Shown: positions 26,661 to 35,484 of the stretch, one piece after another
How the letters are laid out: each line of letters opens with the position of its first letter
Position numbering within the stretch: the first letter of the stretch is position 1
Assembly: GCF_014643255.1 (NCBI RefSeq)
Contig: NZ_BMJI01000020.1
Location: 1 to 64,000 of the forward strand
Direction of reading: 5' to 3'
Length of the DNA: 64,000 nucleotides
Source of the DNA: Tersicoccus solisilvae
GTDB lineage: Bacteria > Actinomycetota > Actinomycetes > Actinomycetales > Micrococcaceae
The notes under the pieces: model-generated
Databases searched by the model: none
What the model was told of the DNA's origin: nothing
The model's input: the letters and a program-made list of their open reading frames with translations, nothing else
Program-made: the position numbers and the translations under genes

Positions 26661-26959
26661 GCCTGCAACTGGTCCTGCTGGTCGTGGCCGCGCTGTTCGC
26701 CATCGGACTGTACGGCGCGATCTCACAGCAGGTGGTCGTGATGGTGATGATGGGCATCGAGGTGATGATCAACGCCGTCATCCTCGCCGCCGCCGCGTTC
26801 TGGTGGTATCTCACACCGACCGTCGATGGACAGGTGCTGCTGCTGGTGATCATCGCGGCGATGACGATCGAGATGGCGATGGGCTTCGCGGTCGCGACGA
26901 TCCTGCACCGTTCCCGGAACTCCGACATGACCGACTCCGCAACGGACCTCACTCAGTGA
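26657..26959 (+). CDS. nuoK: NuoK-like membrane subunit
   Basis: 100 residues, the standard size, three helices. Both membrane glutamates of NuoK are kept, in GIEVMINAVIL and in TIEMAMGFAV. It overlaps nuoJ and nuoL by four bases. NuoK is the MrpC-like half of the proton path in the membrane arm. Confidence 0.92.
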   Translation: MSLQLVLLVVAALFAIGLYGAISQQVVVMVMMGIEVMINAVILAAAAFWWYLTPTVDGQVLLLVIIAAMTIEMAMGFAVATILHRSRNSDMTDSATDLTQ

Positions 26960-28785
26960 GCGCCGCGCTGATCACCGCCATCGTCCTGCCCGCCCTCGTC
27001 GGGGCGGCACTGGCAACGGGTGGACGCTTCGCCGAACGGGCCGCCGTCACCGTCAGCCTCGCCACGGCAGCCATCATGGCGATTGCCGCCACGATCGGTG
27101 CCGTCACGCGTGCGGAGGTGACCGGCGGGGTTCCGAGGCTGCTCACGGACTCCGGCCCGGACTTCCGTGTCGACGCCCTGGCCGCGGTCGTGTTGCCGAC
27201 CGTGGTGTGGATCGGATTCTTGGTGCTCGTGTTCGCAACCGCGGACCGGACCCGTCCGGCGGCGCGATTCCACGGGCTGATGCTGATCTTCCTCGCCGCT
27301 GTGGTGGTCACCGTCACCGCGACCGGCCTGCCCTTTTTGCTCGCCGCGTGGGAGGTGATGGGCGCCACCTCCTACGCCCTCATCGGGTTCCGCTGGCAGG
27401 ACCGCGCCCGCGTCGCCGGCGGATTCACCGCGTTCACCGTGACGCGCGCCGGGGACCTCGGCATGTACCTCGCCGCCGGCGCGGTTGTCGCCGGCGGCGG
27501 CTCCTGGTCGCTCACTGCCCTGCAGTCGCTGCCCGGTCCGTGGGTGCACGTCGCCGCTGCGGGGCTGCTTGCTGCGGGCTTCGGGAAGGCGGCGCAGCTG
27601 CCGTTCTCGTTCTGGATCTCCCGAGCCATGGAAGGCCCGAGCGCGGTGAGCGCACTGCTGCACTCCGCTGCGATGGTCGCCATGGGTGGTTACCTGCTCC
27701 TCCGCGTCGATCCGCTTCTGGGCGGCACCGGCTGGGCAGGGCCGACGGCGGCGTGGGTGGGTGCCGCGACGGCGATCGTCCTCGGCATCGTCGCACTAGC
27801 GCAGCGGGATCTGAAGCAGGTCCTCGCCGCATCGACGGCATCCCAGCTGGGGTTCGTCGTCCTCGCCGCCGGCGTCGGCTCGGTCAGCGGCGGTGCCGCG
27901 CAGCTCGTCGCCCATGCCGCCACGAAAGCGCTGCTGTTCCTCACCGCGGGGGCGTGGCTCACGGCTACCGGGACGAAACAGTTCACCGGTCTCCGCGGTG
28001 TCGCCGCCCGGTGGCCCGCGGTCGGCGTCCTCGCCACCGTCGGTGCGATGTCGCTGGCCGGCCTGCCGCCACTGTCCCTGTGGTACGCCAAGGACGTCGT
28101 CCTCGCCGCCGCCCTGGAGGAGCAACCGTGGCTGTATACGGCGGGTCTCGCCGGAGCGGCACTGGCAGCGGCGTACTCCGCCCGAATCATCGCGCTGCTG
28201 TGGCGGCGCGCTGGAACACCGGAAGCGTCCTGGGACGACGAGGAACACGGCACCCGACAGGTGCCGCGCCTGGCGATCGTTCCGATGGTGGTGCTCACCG
28301 CCGCTGCCGCCGGACTCGCGCTCCTCGGCACACCGCTGCTGCATCCGCTGCTCGCTCCACTCTCCGGGCCGGCGGTGTCGTGGCCGGAGCTCGCCGCGTC
28401 CGCCGCGATCGCGGTCATCGTGATCCTCCTGACCCTGTGGCGCACACCCATCATCCGCATCGGGGCGCACTGGTTCGGACTCGAACGTGCCGCTGTCACG
28501 GTCGTCGCCACACCGACACTGCGGCTGGCTGCCGTCCTCGCACGTCTCGATGACCGCTTCGGCACAGCCGTCGACCTGTCGGGGCGTGCGCTCGGGCAGG
28601 CTGCCCGCGCCGTACGCGCGCTCGACGAGCGTGGACCAGCCGCCGCGACGGGGTGGGTCGGCTCCGGCGTCGCGGTACTCGGTCGATTGGCTCGACGCCC
28701 GCAGACCGGCCAGGTCCACCACTACTACATCGGCGCAACCGTGACCGTTGCCGTCGCAGCCGTCCTGCTCCTGGTCGTGAGGTGA
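26956..28785 (+). CDS. nuoL: NuoL-like antiporter subunit
   Basis: 609 residues from a GTG that overlaps the nuoK stop by four bases. Antiporter motifs are intact: the helix-5 Glu in AAWEVMGATSYALIGF, Lys in GKAAQLPFSFWISRAMEGPSAVSALLHSAAMV, and Lys in LKQVLAASTASQLGFV. The C-terminal part carries the lateral-helix region. It probably moves H+ or Na+. Confidence 0.94.
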   Translation: MSAALITAIVLPALVGAALATGGRFAERAAVTVSLATAAIMAIAATIGAVTRAEVTGGVPRLLTDSGPDFRVDALAAVVLPTVVWIGFLVLVFATADRTRPAARFHGLMLIFLAAVVVTVTATGLPFLLAAWEVMGATSYALIGFRWQDRARVAGGFTAFTVTRAGDLGMYLAAGAVVAGGGSWSLTALQSLPGPWVHVAAAGLLAAGFGKAAQLPFSFWISRAMEGPSAVSALLHSAAMVAMGGYLLLRVDPLLGGTGWAGPTAAWVGAATAIVLGIVALAQRDLKQVLAASTASQLGFVVLAAGVGSVSGGAAQLVAHAATKALLFLTAGAWLTATGTKQFTGLRGVAARWPAVGVLATVGAMSLAGLPPLSLWYAKDVVLAAALEEQPWLYTAGLAGAALAAAYSARIIALLWRRAGTPEASWDDEEHGTRQVPRLAIVPMVVLTAAAAGLALLGTPLLHPLLAPLSGPAVSWPELAASAAIAVIVILLTLWRTPIIRIGAHWFGLERAAVTVVATPTLRLAAVLARLDDRFGTAVDLSGRALGQAARAVRALDERGPAAATGWVGSGVAVLGRLARRPQTGQVHHYYIGATVTVAVAAVLLLVVR

Positions 28786-30275
28786 TCGTGCTCAGTCTGA
28801 TCGTGTTCCTTCCTGTCGCCGCCGCGGCGATCCTCGCTCTGGCGCGGCCCGTGTCCGGGCGCGGAGCCGCCTGGGTGTGGCTGATGACGAGCGTCGTGGA
28901 GCTTGCCCTCGGGATCCTCGTGTCCATCCCCACCACCGACACGGCGGGGCTGCGGTGGGAGGAGCGGGTGGAGTGGATGCCGAGCGCCGGCACCAGCTAT
29001 CACCTCGGCATCGACGGCTTCTCGGCCCCGTTGCTGCTCCTGACCAACGTCGTGTTCCTCGCCTGCGCGCTCTGGGCGATGCGGGACACCGACCGGCCTC
29101 GCCCGCAGGCCGCACTGTTCCTGTTCCTGCAGACCACCTGCCTCGGGGTCTTCGCCGCGCAGGACCTGCTGCTGTTCTTCGTGTTCTTCGACCTGTCCAT
29201 CGTCGGCATGTACTTCGTCATCGCAGGGTGGGGGCACGGCAACCATCAGCGGTCCGCGCTGCGGTTCTTCCTCTACACGTTCCTCGGGTCCCTCGCGCTC
29301 CTGCTCGGCTTCATCGGCCTCTACCTCGGAGCAACACCACACACATTCGACATGGTCGAGCTGGCCCGGCACGGCTTCACCGGCACACCCTTCGCCGCTG
29401 GCGCCGTCCTCGCAGCGATCGTGGTCGGCTTCGCCGTCAAGACCCCCACCGTGCCGTTCCACTCCTGGCTGCCTCCGGCGCACACCGATGCACCGTCCAT
29501 CGGCTCCGTCGTCCTCGCGAGCGTGCTACTGAAGATGGGCACCTACGGATTCCTCCGCATCGCGATGCCGATGCTGCCGGATGCGTGGCGGTCCTGGGCG
29601 TGGGTGATCCTGATCGTCGGCCTCGTGTCCGTGCTGTACGGGGCCCTCGTCGCGCTGGCGCAGACGAACGTCAAACGACTGATCGCGTACACCTCGGTCA
29701 ACCACATGGGCTACGTCGTGCTCGCCATCGGCGCCGCCGGCTTGACCGGGTCGTCCTCCGCGCAGGCGCAGCAGTTGGCGATCACCGGCGCGACCGTGCA
29801 GATGGTGTCCCACGGCCTGATCACCGGGGCACTGTTCCTGCTCGCGGGCGTCCTCCACGACCGGCGGGGCAGCTACGAGATCAGCGACTACAGCGGTCTT
29901 GCGAAGCCCGCTCCACGGTTTTTCGGACTCTTCGCCGTCGCCGCGTTCGCGTCGCTCGGGATCCCCGGCTTCAGCGGCTTCATCGCCGAGTTCCAGATCT
30001 TCGCCGGCAGCATCGGAGCAACAGCGATCGCCGCGATCGCGCTGCCGGGGATCCTGATCACCGCGGCCCTGTTCCTCCGCACCGTGCAGAAGATGTTCAC
30101 CGGACCGACGGAACGCCTCGCCGAAGACTTCACCGACGTCACCACTCGGGAGACCGCGACGGTCGGGGCGCTCCTGCTGCTCTCCCTGGCCATCGGCGTC
30201 GTGCCAGGACCACTACTGCAGCTCATCGCTCCCGCCGCCCGGCAGCTGTCCGCACTGGTCGGAGGTCCAGCGTGA
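28782..30275 (+). CDS. nuoM: NuoM-like antiporter subunit
   Basis: 497 residues from the GTG overlapping the nuoL stop; a GTG two codons later is an alternative. Lys residues of the channel are present (VKTPTVPFHSWLPPAHTDAP, LLKMGTYGFLR, VKRLIAYTSVNHMGY). The helix-5 acid is Asp in FVFFDLSIVGMYFVI where canonical NuoM has Glu. It overlaps nuoN by four bases. Confidence 0.93.
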   Translation: MIVLSLIVFLPVAAAAILALARPVSGRGAAWVWLMTSVVELALGILVSIPTTDTAGLRWEERVEWMPSAGTSYHLGIDGFSAPLLLLTNVVFLACALWAMRDTDRPRPQAALFLFLQTTCLGVFAAQDLLLFFVFFDLSIVGMYFVIAGWGHGNHQRSALRFFLYTFLGSLALLLGFIGLYLGATPHTFDMVELARHGFTGTPFAAGAVLAAIVVGFAVKTPTVPFHSWLPPAHTDAPSIGSVVLASVLLKMGTYGFLRIAMPMLPDAWRSWAWVILIVGLVSVLYGALVALAQTNVKRLIAYTSVNHMGYVVLAIGAAGLTGSSSAQAQQLAITGATVQMVSHGLITGALFLLAGVLHDRRGSYEISDYSGLAKPAPRFFGLFAVAAFASLGIPGFSGFIAEFQIFAGSIGATAIAAIALPGILITAALFLRTVQKMFTGPTERLAEDFTDVTTRETATVGALLLLSLAIGVVPGPLLQLIAPAARQLSALVGGPA

Positions 30276-31648
30276 ACATGGACTACGGTGCCCTCCTGCC
30301 GGAGATCGTCCTGATGGGCGGTGCGATCGCCGCGCTGCTCGGCGGCAGCTTCCTTCCGCGACGCAGGCAGGCATTCGTGACATGGTCAGCGATCGTGGTG
30401 GCGTGCGTCAGTGCCGTCACGGCCGCCCTGAGGATCGGGCCGCCGACCGTCTTCAGCGATTCCTACGCGCTCGACGATGCGACGACGACGATCAGGATCC
30501 TCGTACCCGTGGCGACCGCGATCGTGATGCTCATCGGACGACAGTCGTCCCGGGGCTCCGCTCGAGAGAGCGAGACCGCCTCGCTGCTGCTCCTGGCTGC
30601 ACTCGGCACGGTCGTGCTCACCGGCGCGAACGACCTGCTCATCGTGGCGACCGGGTTCCTCCTAGCGACAGTGCCGCTCTACGCGCTGATCGGACTGTCC
30701 CGCTCCTCGACCGCGGCCGAGGCGACGATGAAGACGTACCTGCTGGGCGCGATCTTCGGCGTCGTGATGCTTTTCGGCATCGCCGTCCTCGTCGGTGTCG
30801 CCGGCGGCAGCACCTACCCCGAGCTGCAACGGGCGCTACCACATGTACCGGCGGCAGCGGCCGCGCTCGGGTTCATCGGGCTCCTCGCCGGCCTGCTGTT
30901 CAAAGCCGGCGCGGTCCCGGGACACTTCTGGGTCCCGGACGCGGCGGAGGGTGCCGGTATCGGCATCGCGGCGTTCATCACCACCGTCCCGAAGCTCGGC
31001 GCCCTGATCGCACTGGCACGCCTCGTCGTCGTCATGCCTGACACCGTGGACGCACCGCTGCTGGTCGGAGTGCTCGCTGCTGCGAGCATGATCCTTGGCA
31101 CTCTCGCGGCGTTCTGGCAACGCAACGCCCCACGGCTGCTCGGCTGGTCCACAGTCGGACAAGTCGGTTTCATGTTGATGCCCGTCGCCGTGATCGGCGT
31201 CGAACCGTCTGCCCGCCCCGCCCTGCTGACCTACCTGGTAGTCTACGCCGTGACGAACCTGGCCCTGTTCGCTGCGATCGCCGCGCTCCCGGACCGCACG
31301 ATGGTCCGCTCCTGGCGTGGTGCAGCACGGGAACATCCCGTCATCACGGGTGTCGTTCTGGTCGGCCTGCTGAGCCTCGTCGGGACACCACCGACCGCGG
31401 TTTTCGTGGGCAAACTCGCAGTCTTCACGGCGGCCTGGGAAGGCGGGATGTCGTGGCTGGTGGTCATCGCTGCCGCCGTCTCGGTCGCGTCGCTGTTCTA
31501 CGCGCTGCGTTGGGTGTCAACGGCTTTCCAACGGCCAGCGGCACCGCGGTCGCGCACCTCCGCTGTGCAGCTGCAGGCGGTCACTGCCGTGACGCTCGGT
31601 GCGCTGATCATCGTCGCCTTCAGCGTCCCGGCCCTGGTGCAGTGGTGA
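30272..31648 (+). CDS. nuoN: NuoN-like antiporter subunit, altered channel residues
   Basis: 458 residues, GTG start overlapping nuoM (an ATG two codons later is possible). FKAGAVPGHFWVPDAAEGAG and LGWSTVGQVGFML mark it as NuoN. The helix-5 Glu is replaced by Leu (TGFLLATVPLYAL) and the Lys of the KRLLAYSS motif is replaced by Pro (NAPRLLGWST), judged against the general family pattern. It is the last gene of the operon. Confidence 0.9.
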   Translation: MNMDYGALLPEIVLMGGAIAALLGGSFLPRRRQAFVTWSAIVVACVSAVTAALRIGPPTVFSDSYALDDATTTIRILVPVATAIVMLIGRQSSRGSARESETASLLLLAALGTVVLTGANDLLIVATGFLLATVPLYALIGLSRSSTAAEATMKTYLLGAIFGVVMLFGIAVLVGVAGGSTYPELQRALPHVPAAAAALGFIGLLAGLLFKAGAVPGHFWVPDAAEGAGIGIAAFITTVPKLGALIALARLVVVMPDTVDAPLLVGVLAAASMILGTLAAFWQRNAPRLLGWSTVGQVGFMLMPVAVIGVEPSARPALLTYLVVYAVTNLALFAAIAALPDRTMVRSWRGAAREHPVITGVVLVGLLSLVGTPPTAVFVGKLAVFTAAWEGGMSWLVVIAAAVSVASLFYALRWVSTAFQRPAAPRSRTSAVQLQAVTAVTLGALIIVAFSVPALVQW

Positions 31649-31794
31649 CACTCGCGTTCCGACAAATTCTGCCTTTGCGAGGTCGATCGGGACGGTGCGG
31701 GCGCGGAAAAAGACGGCGGCCCGGCGCGTCGAACTGGCATACGCCCCCGCAGAGCCAACCAGTTCCGCCCTGACTTCGCCCGCCGCGCGGGTGA

Positions 31795-31822
31795 CGCCCG
31801 TTAGACGAACGTCTAACGGACA
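31795..31822. other. Palindromic site, possible serine-recombinase crossover (left)
   Basis: Arms CGCCCGTTAGACG and CGTCTAACGGACA flank a two-base core AA (31808-31809); the inner ten bases of each arm pair perfectly. It resembles the site at 62480-62507 closely and has the same core on the same strand. It lies in the 269-base gap between nuoN and tniB, which holds no other gene I can support. Confidence 0.6.
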
Positions 31823-31917
31823 CTCCCCCACTCCCCGACTCGCCCGCGCAGCTGTTGGGGTCGGAGGTGTGAGCAGCCTCGCTCTGTGTCGTCGTTTTCG
31901 CTGCGGTCGGTGTCGGG

Positions 31918-32658
31918 TCAGGTGGTGCCGATGACGAGGGTGCTGCGGGCGGCTTCGACGACGTCGTTGGTGATGACGTCGAGCTCGTTGATCTTCAGGA
32001 CGCGTTGGATCTGTGGGAGGAGGCGTTCGGGGAGTCGGAAGTTGCCTCGGGTGATGCGTTCGACGGCGGCGATGGCTTGGGCGTCGGTGAAGTCGTCGGG
32101 GTCGAGCGTCTTGCCGAGCTTGCGCCATTGACGTTCGAGAACGAAGAGCAGCTCGTCGTGGCCGAGCGGACGGTATTGGTGGGCGAATCCGAGGCGGCTG
32201 TAGAGCTGCGGGTAGTGGCTGAACTGCTTCTCGATGCCGGGCATGCCGATGAGGATCATCGCGATGCCGGTGCGGTCGTACTGGTCACGGAGCCACTCGA
32301 CGGCGTTGCCGGTGAGGCGTTCGGACTCGTCGATGATGATCAGCTCGAGCAGCGACGGGTTGGGGCCGTGCCGGAGGTCGTCCTGCAGGGCTCGCATCGT
32401 GGCGGAGACCTCGGGCGTGTAGAAGACCGTGCGGGCACGGTGTGCGGCGGCGTAGATCTTGGTGTCGTCTTCACTGCGTGCGGCCCATCTGGCGATGAAT
32501 GGGCCGATGCTGTCCCAGTGGGCGTAGCGGCGTGCGGAAAGGGTCTTACCGACGCCAGCGGGGCCGAAGCAGACGCCGATGGTGTTCTGCTTCCGAACGG
32601 CATCCGCGAACTCCGCGAACCGGCGGTGTTCCTTCGTGATGATGAACTGGCTCGTCAT
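31918..32658 (-). CDS. tniB: TniB-like transposition ATPase
   Basis: 246 residues of the AAA+ class. Walker A is GPAGVGKTLSARR near residue 33 and Walker B is LIIIDESERL near 110. A C-terminal lid follows. TniB/MuB-type proteins select the target and activate the DDE transposase. It overlaps tniA by four bases (ATGA). Confidence 0.88.
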   Translation of the reverse strand: MTSQFIITKEHRRFAEFADAVRKQNTIGVCFGPAGVGKTLSARRYAHWDSIGPFIARWAARSEDDTKIYAAAHRARTVFYTPEVSATMRALQDDLRHGPNPSLLELIIIDESERLTGNAVEWLRDQYDRTGIAMILIGMPGIEKQFSHYPQLYSRLGFAHQYRPLGHDELLFVLERQWRKLGKTLDPDDFTDAQAIAAVERITRGNFRLPERLLPQIQRVLKINELDVITNDVVEAARSTLVIGTT

Positions 32659-34046
32659 GACCGGTCCTCCTCGTAGGTCTTCAGTCGCCGTTGATCCGGT
32701 GCGGGTGCTGGTGGGGTGTGATCATCGGGCGTGGGGCGGACGATCGCGATGCGTTCGCGGATCTGCCCGCGCAGGGCTCTGCGTTGCGCGTTCCGGGCGG
32801 CTTGGATCTGTTTGAGGCTGATCGTCTCGGTCTGGTGCTGGGTGCTGATGGCGGTGCAGAGGAACGCGTCGCGGTGGAAGACGCGGATCTCGGTGACGTC
32901 GCGGGGGTCGTACCGAACGCTGACGGTGCTGCCCACGAAGGGTGCGAGGGTGGCTGCGGTGTAGCGAAGCCCTTCGAAGTGGATGCCGTCTCGTTGCACG
33001 ACGCGCGTGGTCGGGACGGTGAGCAGGAACCCGTCGAGCTGCTCGAGGGAGTCCGGCAGTCGTGGCAGCCACCCGTCTGCGATCCACGCTTCCAGTGGGC
33101 TCTTCCGGAGCTCGCGGTGGGTGCGGGCGTTGTAGCGGCGGATGAACGTGTTCATGGCACTCTCGACACCGGCGAGATCTAGCGCCGGCGTCGGCGCGGA
33201 GGATCCGGGCGCGAGGTGGCCGGGGAGCGTTGGGAGCAGCTCGGTGTTGATGGTGCCGAAGAACCGCTCGATCTTCCCGCGGCCCTGTGGTCGAGCGACC
33301 TGGGAGTAAATGATGCGGAGGTGCAGCACGGCGGCGGTGTCGCCGAGGCGGTGGCTGGTGAAGTCGGACCCGTGGTCCGTGTAGAGCACGTCCGGGATCC
33401 CGCAGACGGGCCAGTCTGGTTCCGGCTTGTGCCAGATCGCTTGCCGGAGCGCGAGCGCGGTGTTCGCGGCGGATGGGGCGCCGAGGAACACCATGTACCC
33501 GCAGACCGCACGGGAGTAGTCGTCGAGGATCACCGTCAACCACGGCCGTTCCGGCTTGCCGTCGGGTCCGACGATGAGCAGGTCGAGCATCGTGTGGTCC
33601 GCCTGCCAGATCGCGTTGGGGCGATCCGCACGACGTCGGAGCAACAGTTCGTGCTTGTCCCGATATGACGCGGGCCCCTCGAGCGCGAGCGTCACCATCC
33701 CGGGATCAAGCCCGTTCACGATCGACCGCACAACCGAGTACGACGGCGCTGAGAGACCTCGTTTGGTGCAGTGGTTGTCGACCTGGCGGTGAATCGTGGC
33801 GATCGAGGGTCGTGGCTTGGTGAGCGCGAGCCCCTCGATCAGGCGCACCAGTTCCGGTGCCGTCCGTCGGGCGCCGTGATCGGTGCGGGTGCCGTCGGCG
33901 AGAGCCGGGTATCCGCCGGTTCGGTAGCGGGCGAGCCAGCGTTGCAGGGTGCGTTCGGCGACGCCCGTGGTGCGAGCGAGGGTGGCGAGCGGGATGGCGT
34001 CCTCGACGTGCAGTCGAAGGATGCCCCACCGCTCGCTTGCGTCCAT
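32655..34046 (-). CDS. tniA: TniA-like DDE transposase (Mu/Tn5053/Tn552 type)
   Basis: 463 residues. An N-terminal helix-turn-helix (LATLARTTGVAERTLQRWLARY) precedes the rve core with Asp in ADHTMLDL, Asp in LYTDHGSDF and Glu in GKIERFFGT. The C-terminal Mu-type beta-barrel follows. Together with tniB and the resolvase it forms the core of a Tn402/Tn5053-like transposon. A tniQ gene is not seen next to it. Confidence 0.9.
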   Translation of the reverse strand: MDASERWGILRLHVEDAIPLATLARTTGVAERTLQRWLARYRTGGYPALADGTRTDHGARRTAPELVRLIEGLALTKPRPSIATIHRQVDNHCTKRGLSAPSYSVVRSIVNGLDPGMVTLALEGPASYRDKHELLLRRRADRPNAIWQADHTMLDLLIVGPDGKPERPWLTVILDDYSRAVCGYMVFLGAPSAANTALALRQAIWHKPEPDWPVCGIPDVLYTDHGSDFTSHRLGDTAAVLHLRIIYSQVARPQGRGKIERFFGTINTELLPTLPGHLAPGSSAPTPALDLAGVESAMNTFIRRYNARTHRELRKSPLEAWIADGWLPRLPDSLEQLDGFLLTVPTTRVVQRDGIHFEGLRYTAATLAPFVGSTVSVRYDPRDVTEIRVFHRDAFLCTAISTQHQTETISLKQIQAARNAQRRALRGQIRERIAIVRPTPDDHTPPAPAPDQRRLKTYEEDRS

Positions 34047-34052
34047 GGGTAG

Positions 34053-34655
34053 CTACATCGTTGGGGAAGGCTTGGTTCGTCGCGCCACGACGGGCTCGGC
34101 GTGCTTCGCGAGTGCACGGTAGATGGTGGTGCGGCTGACGCCGAGCACGTCACCGATCTGCGCGACGGTCATGTCCTGCTGCTCGTACAGCCGGCGCGCG
34201 GTGCGCACCTGGTCCGCGGAGAGGCGAGACGGTCGGCCGCCGGTCCGGCCGCGGGCTCGGGCGGCGGCGAGGCCGGCGTTGGTGCGTTCCTTGATGAGGT
34301 CCCGCTCGAACTCCGCCAGAGCGGCGAAGACGTGGAACACGAGCCGGCCGCCGGGTGAGGTGGTGTCGATGGTCTCCTGCAGCGACCGGAACCCGACCCC
34401 GCGCTCGGCGAGAGCGTGCAGCTGATCGATGAGGTGCCGGATGGACCGGCCGAGCCGGTCGAGTCGCCAGACGACGAGAGTGTCGCCGGGGCGGAGCTGG
34501 TCGAGGAGCTTGTCCAGCTCGGGCCGGTGTTGGAGCGACCCGGACATGGTGTCGACGAACACGCGGTAGCAGCCGGCGGCGTTGAGCGCGTCGATCTGCA
34601 GCGCCGCGTCCTGGTCAGTAGTGGACACGCGCGCGTACCCGAGGAGGTGGCCCAT
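34053..34655 (-). CDS. Serine resolvase (TniR/TnpR-like)
   Basis: 200 residues from the ATG at 34653-34655. The catalytic Ser lies in GYARVSTTDQ, followed by VWRLDRLGRSIRHLIDQ and FHVFAALAEFERDLIKERT. A Hin-type helix-turn-helix ends the protein (MTVAQIGDVLGVSRTTIYRALAKH). It resolves cointegrates made by the transposase. It follows the same strand as tniAB and ends six bases before tniA starts. Confidence 0.92.
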   Translation of the reverse strand: MGHLLGYARVSTTDQDAALQIDALNAAGCYRVFVDTMSGSLQHRPELDKLLDQLRPGDTLVVWRLDRLGRSIRHLIDQLHALAERGVGFRSLQETIDTTSPGGRLVFHVFAALAEFERDLIKERTNAGLAAARARGRTGGRPSRLSADQVRTARRLYEQQDMTVAQIGDVLGVSRTTIYRALAKHAEPVVARRTKPSPTM

Positions 34656-34770
34656 GAAGAGAACGTAGCGAAACTCGATCCGGAGGGGTAGTGGTGGCAC
34701 GTAGATTCCGGGACTGGGTTCCGTTACATGACACGCCGCCTCGCACCCTGGCGGGGCGTCGGTACGGATA

Positions 34771-34802
34771 GTTGTAGCGGAATCGTTCGTTTTCGCTACA
34801 AC
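34771..34802. other. Possible res subsite for the resolvase
   Basis: GTTGTAGCG (34771-34779) and CGCTACAAC (34794-34802) are perfect inverted 9-mers, spaced like a resolvase dimer site. A further GTAGCGAAA motif occurs at 34665-34673, just before the resolvase start. Location and repeated motif fit a res region. Confidence 0.5.
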
Positions 34803-34854
34803 ATGGAGACAGAGCCCTCCTGGCCGAATGAGGGGCGGCTTTTTGAACCGGTGG

Positions 34855-35082
34855 TTACTGCTGCCCGCGGCGGGCTCGACGCAGTTCTGCGACGATGCGA
34901 GCTCGCTCGGGATCCTTGGCCAGCGTGCGGTCGTCGATGACGTCGATGACGTGCTGGATCAGCGCGACGACCTGCTTGGACAGGAACGCGCTGAGCACGC
35001 CGCCGGCGACGGCGATGACGCCAGTCAGGGCAGCAGTACCACCGGAGGCCGTCAGCATGTCCACCGTGTCGGTGATGGGCAT
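34855..35082 (-). CDS. Small membrane protein
   Basis: 75 residues. A hydrophobic helix (TGVIAVAGGVLSAFLSKQVVALIQHVIDV) is followed by a charged tail (RTLAKDPERARIVAELRRARRGQQ). The layout resembles small holin-like phage proteins, but no family was recognised. It lies alone between the resolvase and the tandem terminators after arsR. Confidence 0.45.
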   Translation of the reverse strand: MPITDTVDMLTASGGTAALTGVIAVAGGVLSAFLSKQVVALIQHVIDVIDDRTLAKDPERARIVAELRRARRGQQ

Positions 35083-35230
35083 GATGCCTCCTTCGGGGTT
35101 GGCCAGTTGCGGCCAGAACCCACCCGTCCTCGGGTGGGGGCATGAGGACCGCCGGCGCGCAACGAGGCGTGGCAGCGGATGGCAGGAGCGTCGAGAGCTC
35201 CCTGCGAATGCCCGAGTCAGATCAGGGCAT

Positions 35231-35259
35231 AAAAAAGGCCGGTCCTGAGAGGGCCGGCC
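35231..35259 (-). terminator. Rho-independent terminator, minus strand
   Basis: On the minus strand a GGCCGG..CCGGCC stem is followed by six T. The stretch 35083-35484 contains this and a second terminator but no gene I can support. Confidence 0.85.
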
Positions 35260-35373
35260 GGAGACAGCGTCGTGCTGCCTTGAGTGTCAGCGTACAGCGC
35301 CTATGCGACACCCGCGAGATTCCCGGGCAGACGCGTGCCGAGCAGCCTCAGGGTAGCGGAGCAGGCGGGCATG

Positions 35374-35399
35374 AAAAAAGCCGATCCAGAGGACCGGCT
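35374..35399 (-). terminator. Second rho-independent terminator, minus strand
   Basis: On the minus strand AGCCGGTCC pairs with GGATCGGCT (one mismatch), followed by TTTTTT. It lies 86 bases beyond the arsR stop and stops arsR transcripts before the transposon. Confidence 0.85.
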
Positions 35400-35484
35400 G
35401 TAGGCGCACACTATGAACGCAGGACGATTCTGACACGGCCGGCGGACATTCGGCAAGCACTTCGCGCCACCATGTCGCGGTGGA

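Noticed and set aside
23683-31648. An Mrp-type multisubunit antiporter
   Set aside because: NuoH, NuoA and NuoJ homologues and three separate antiporter subunits fit Complex I; MrpE/F/G-like genes are absent.
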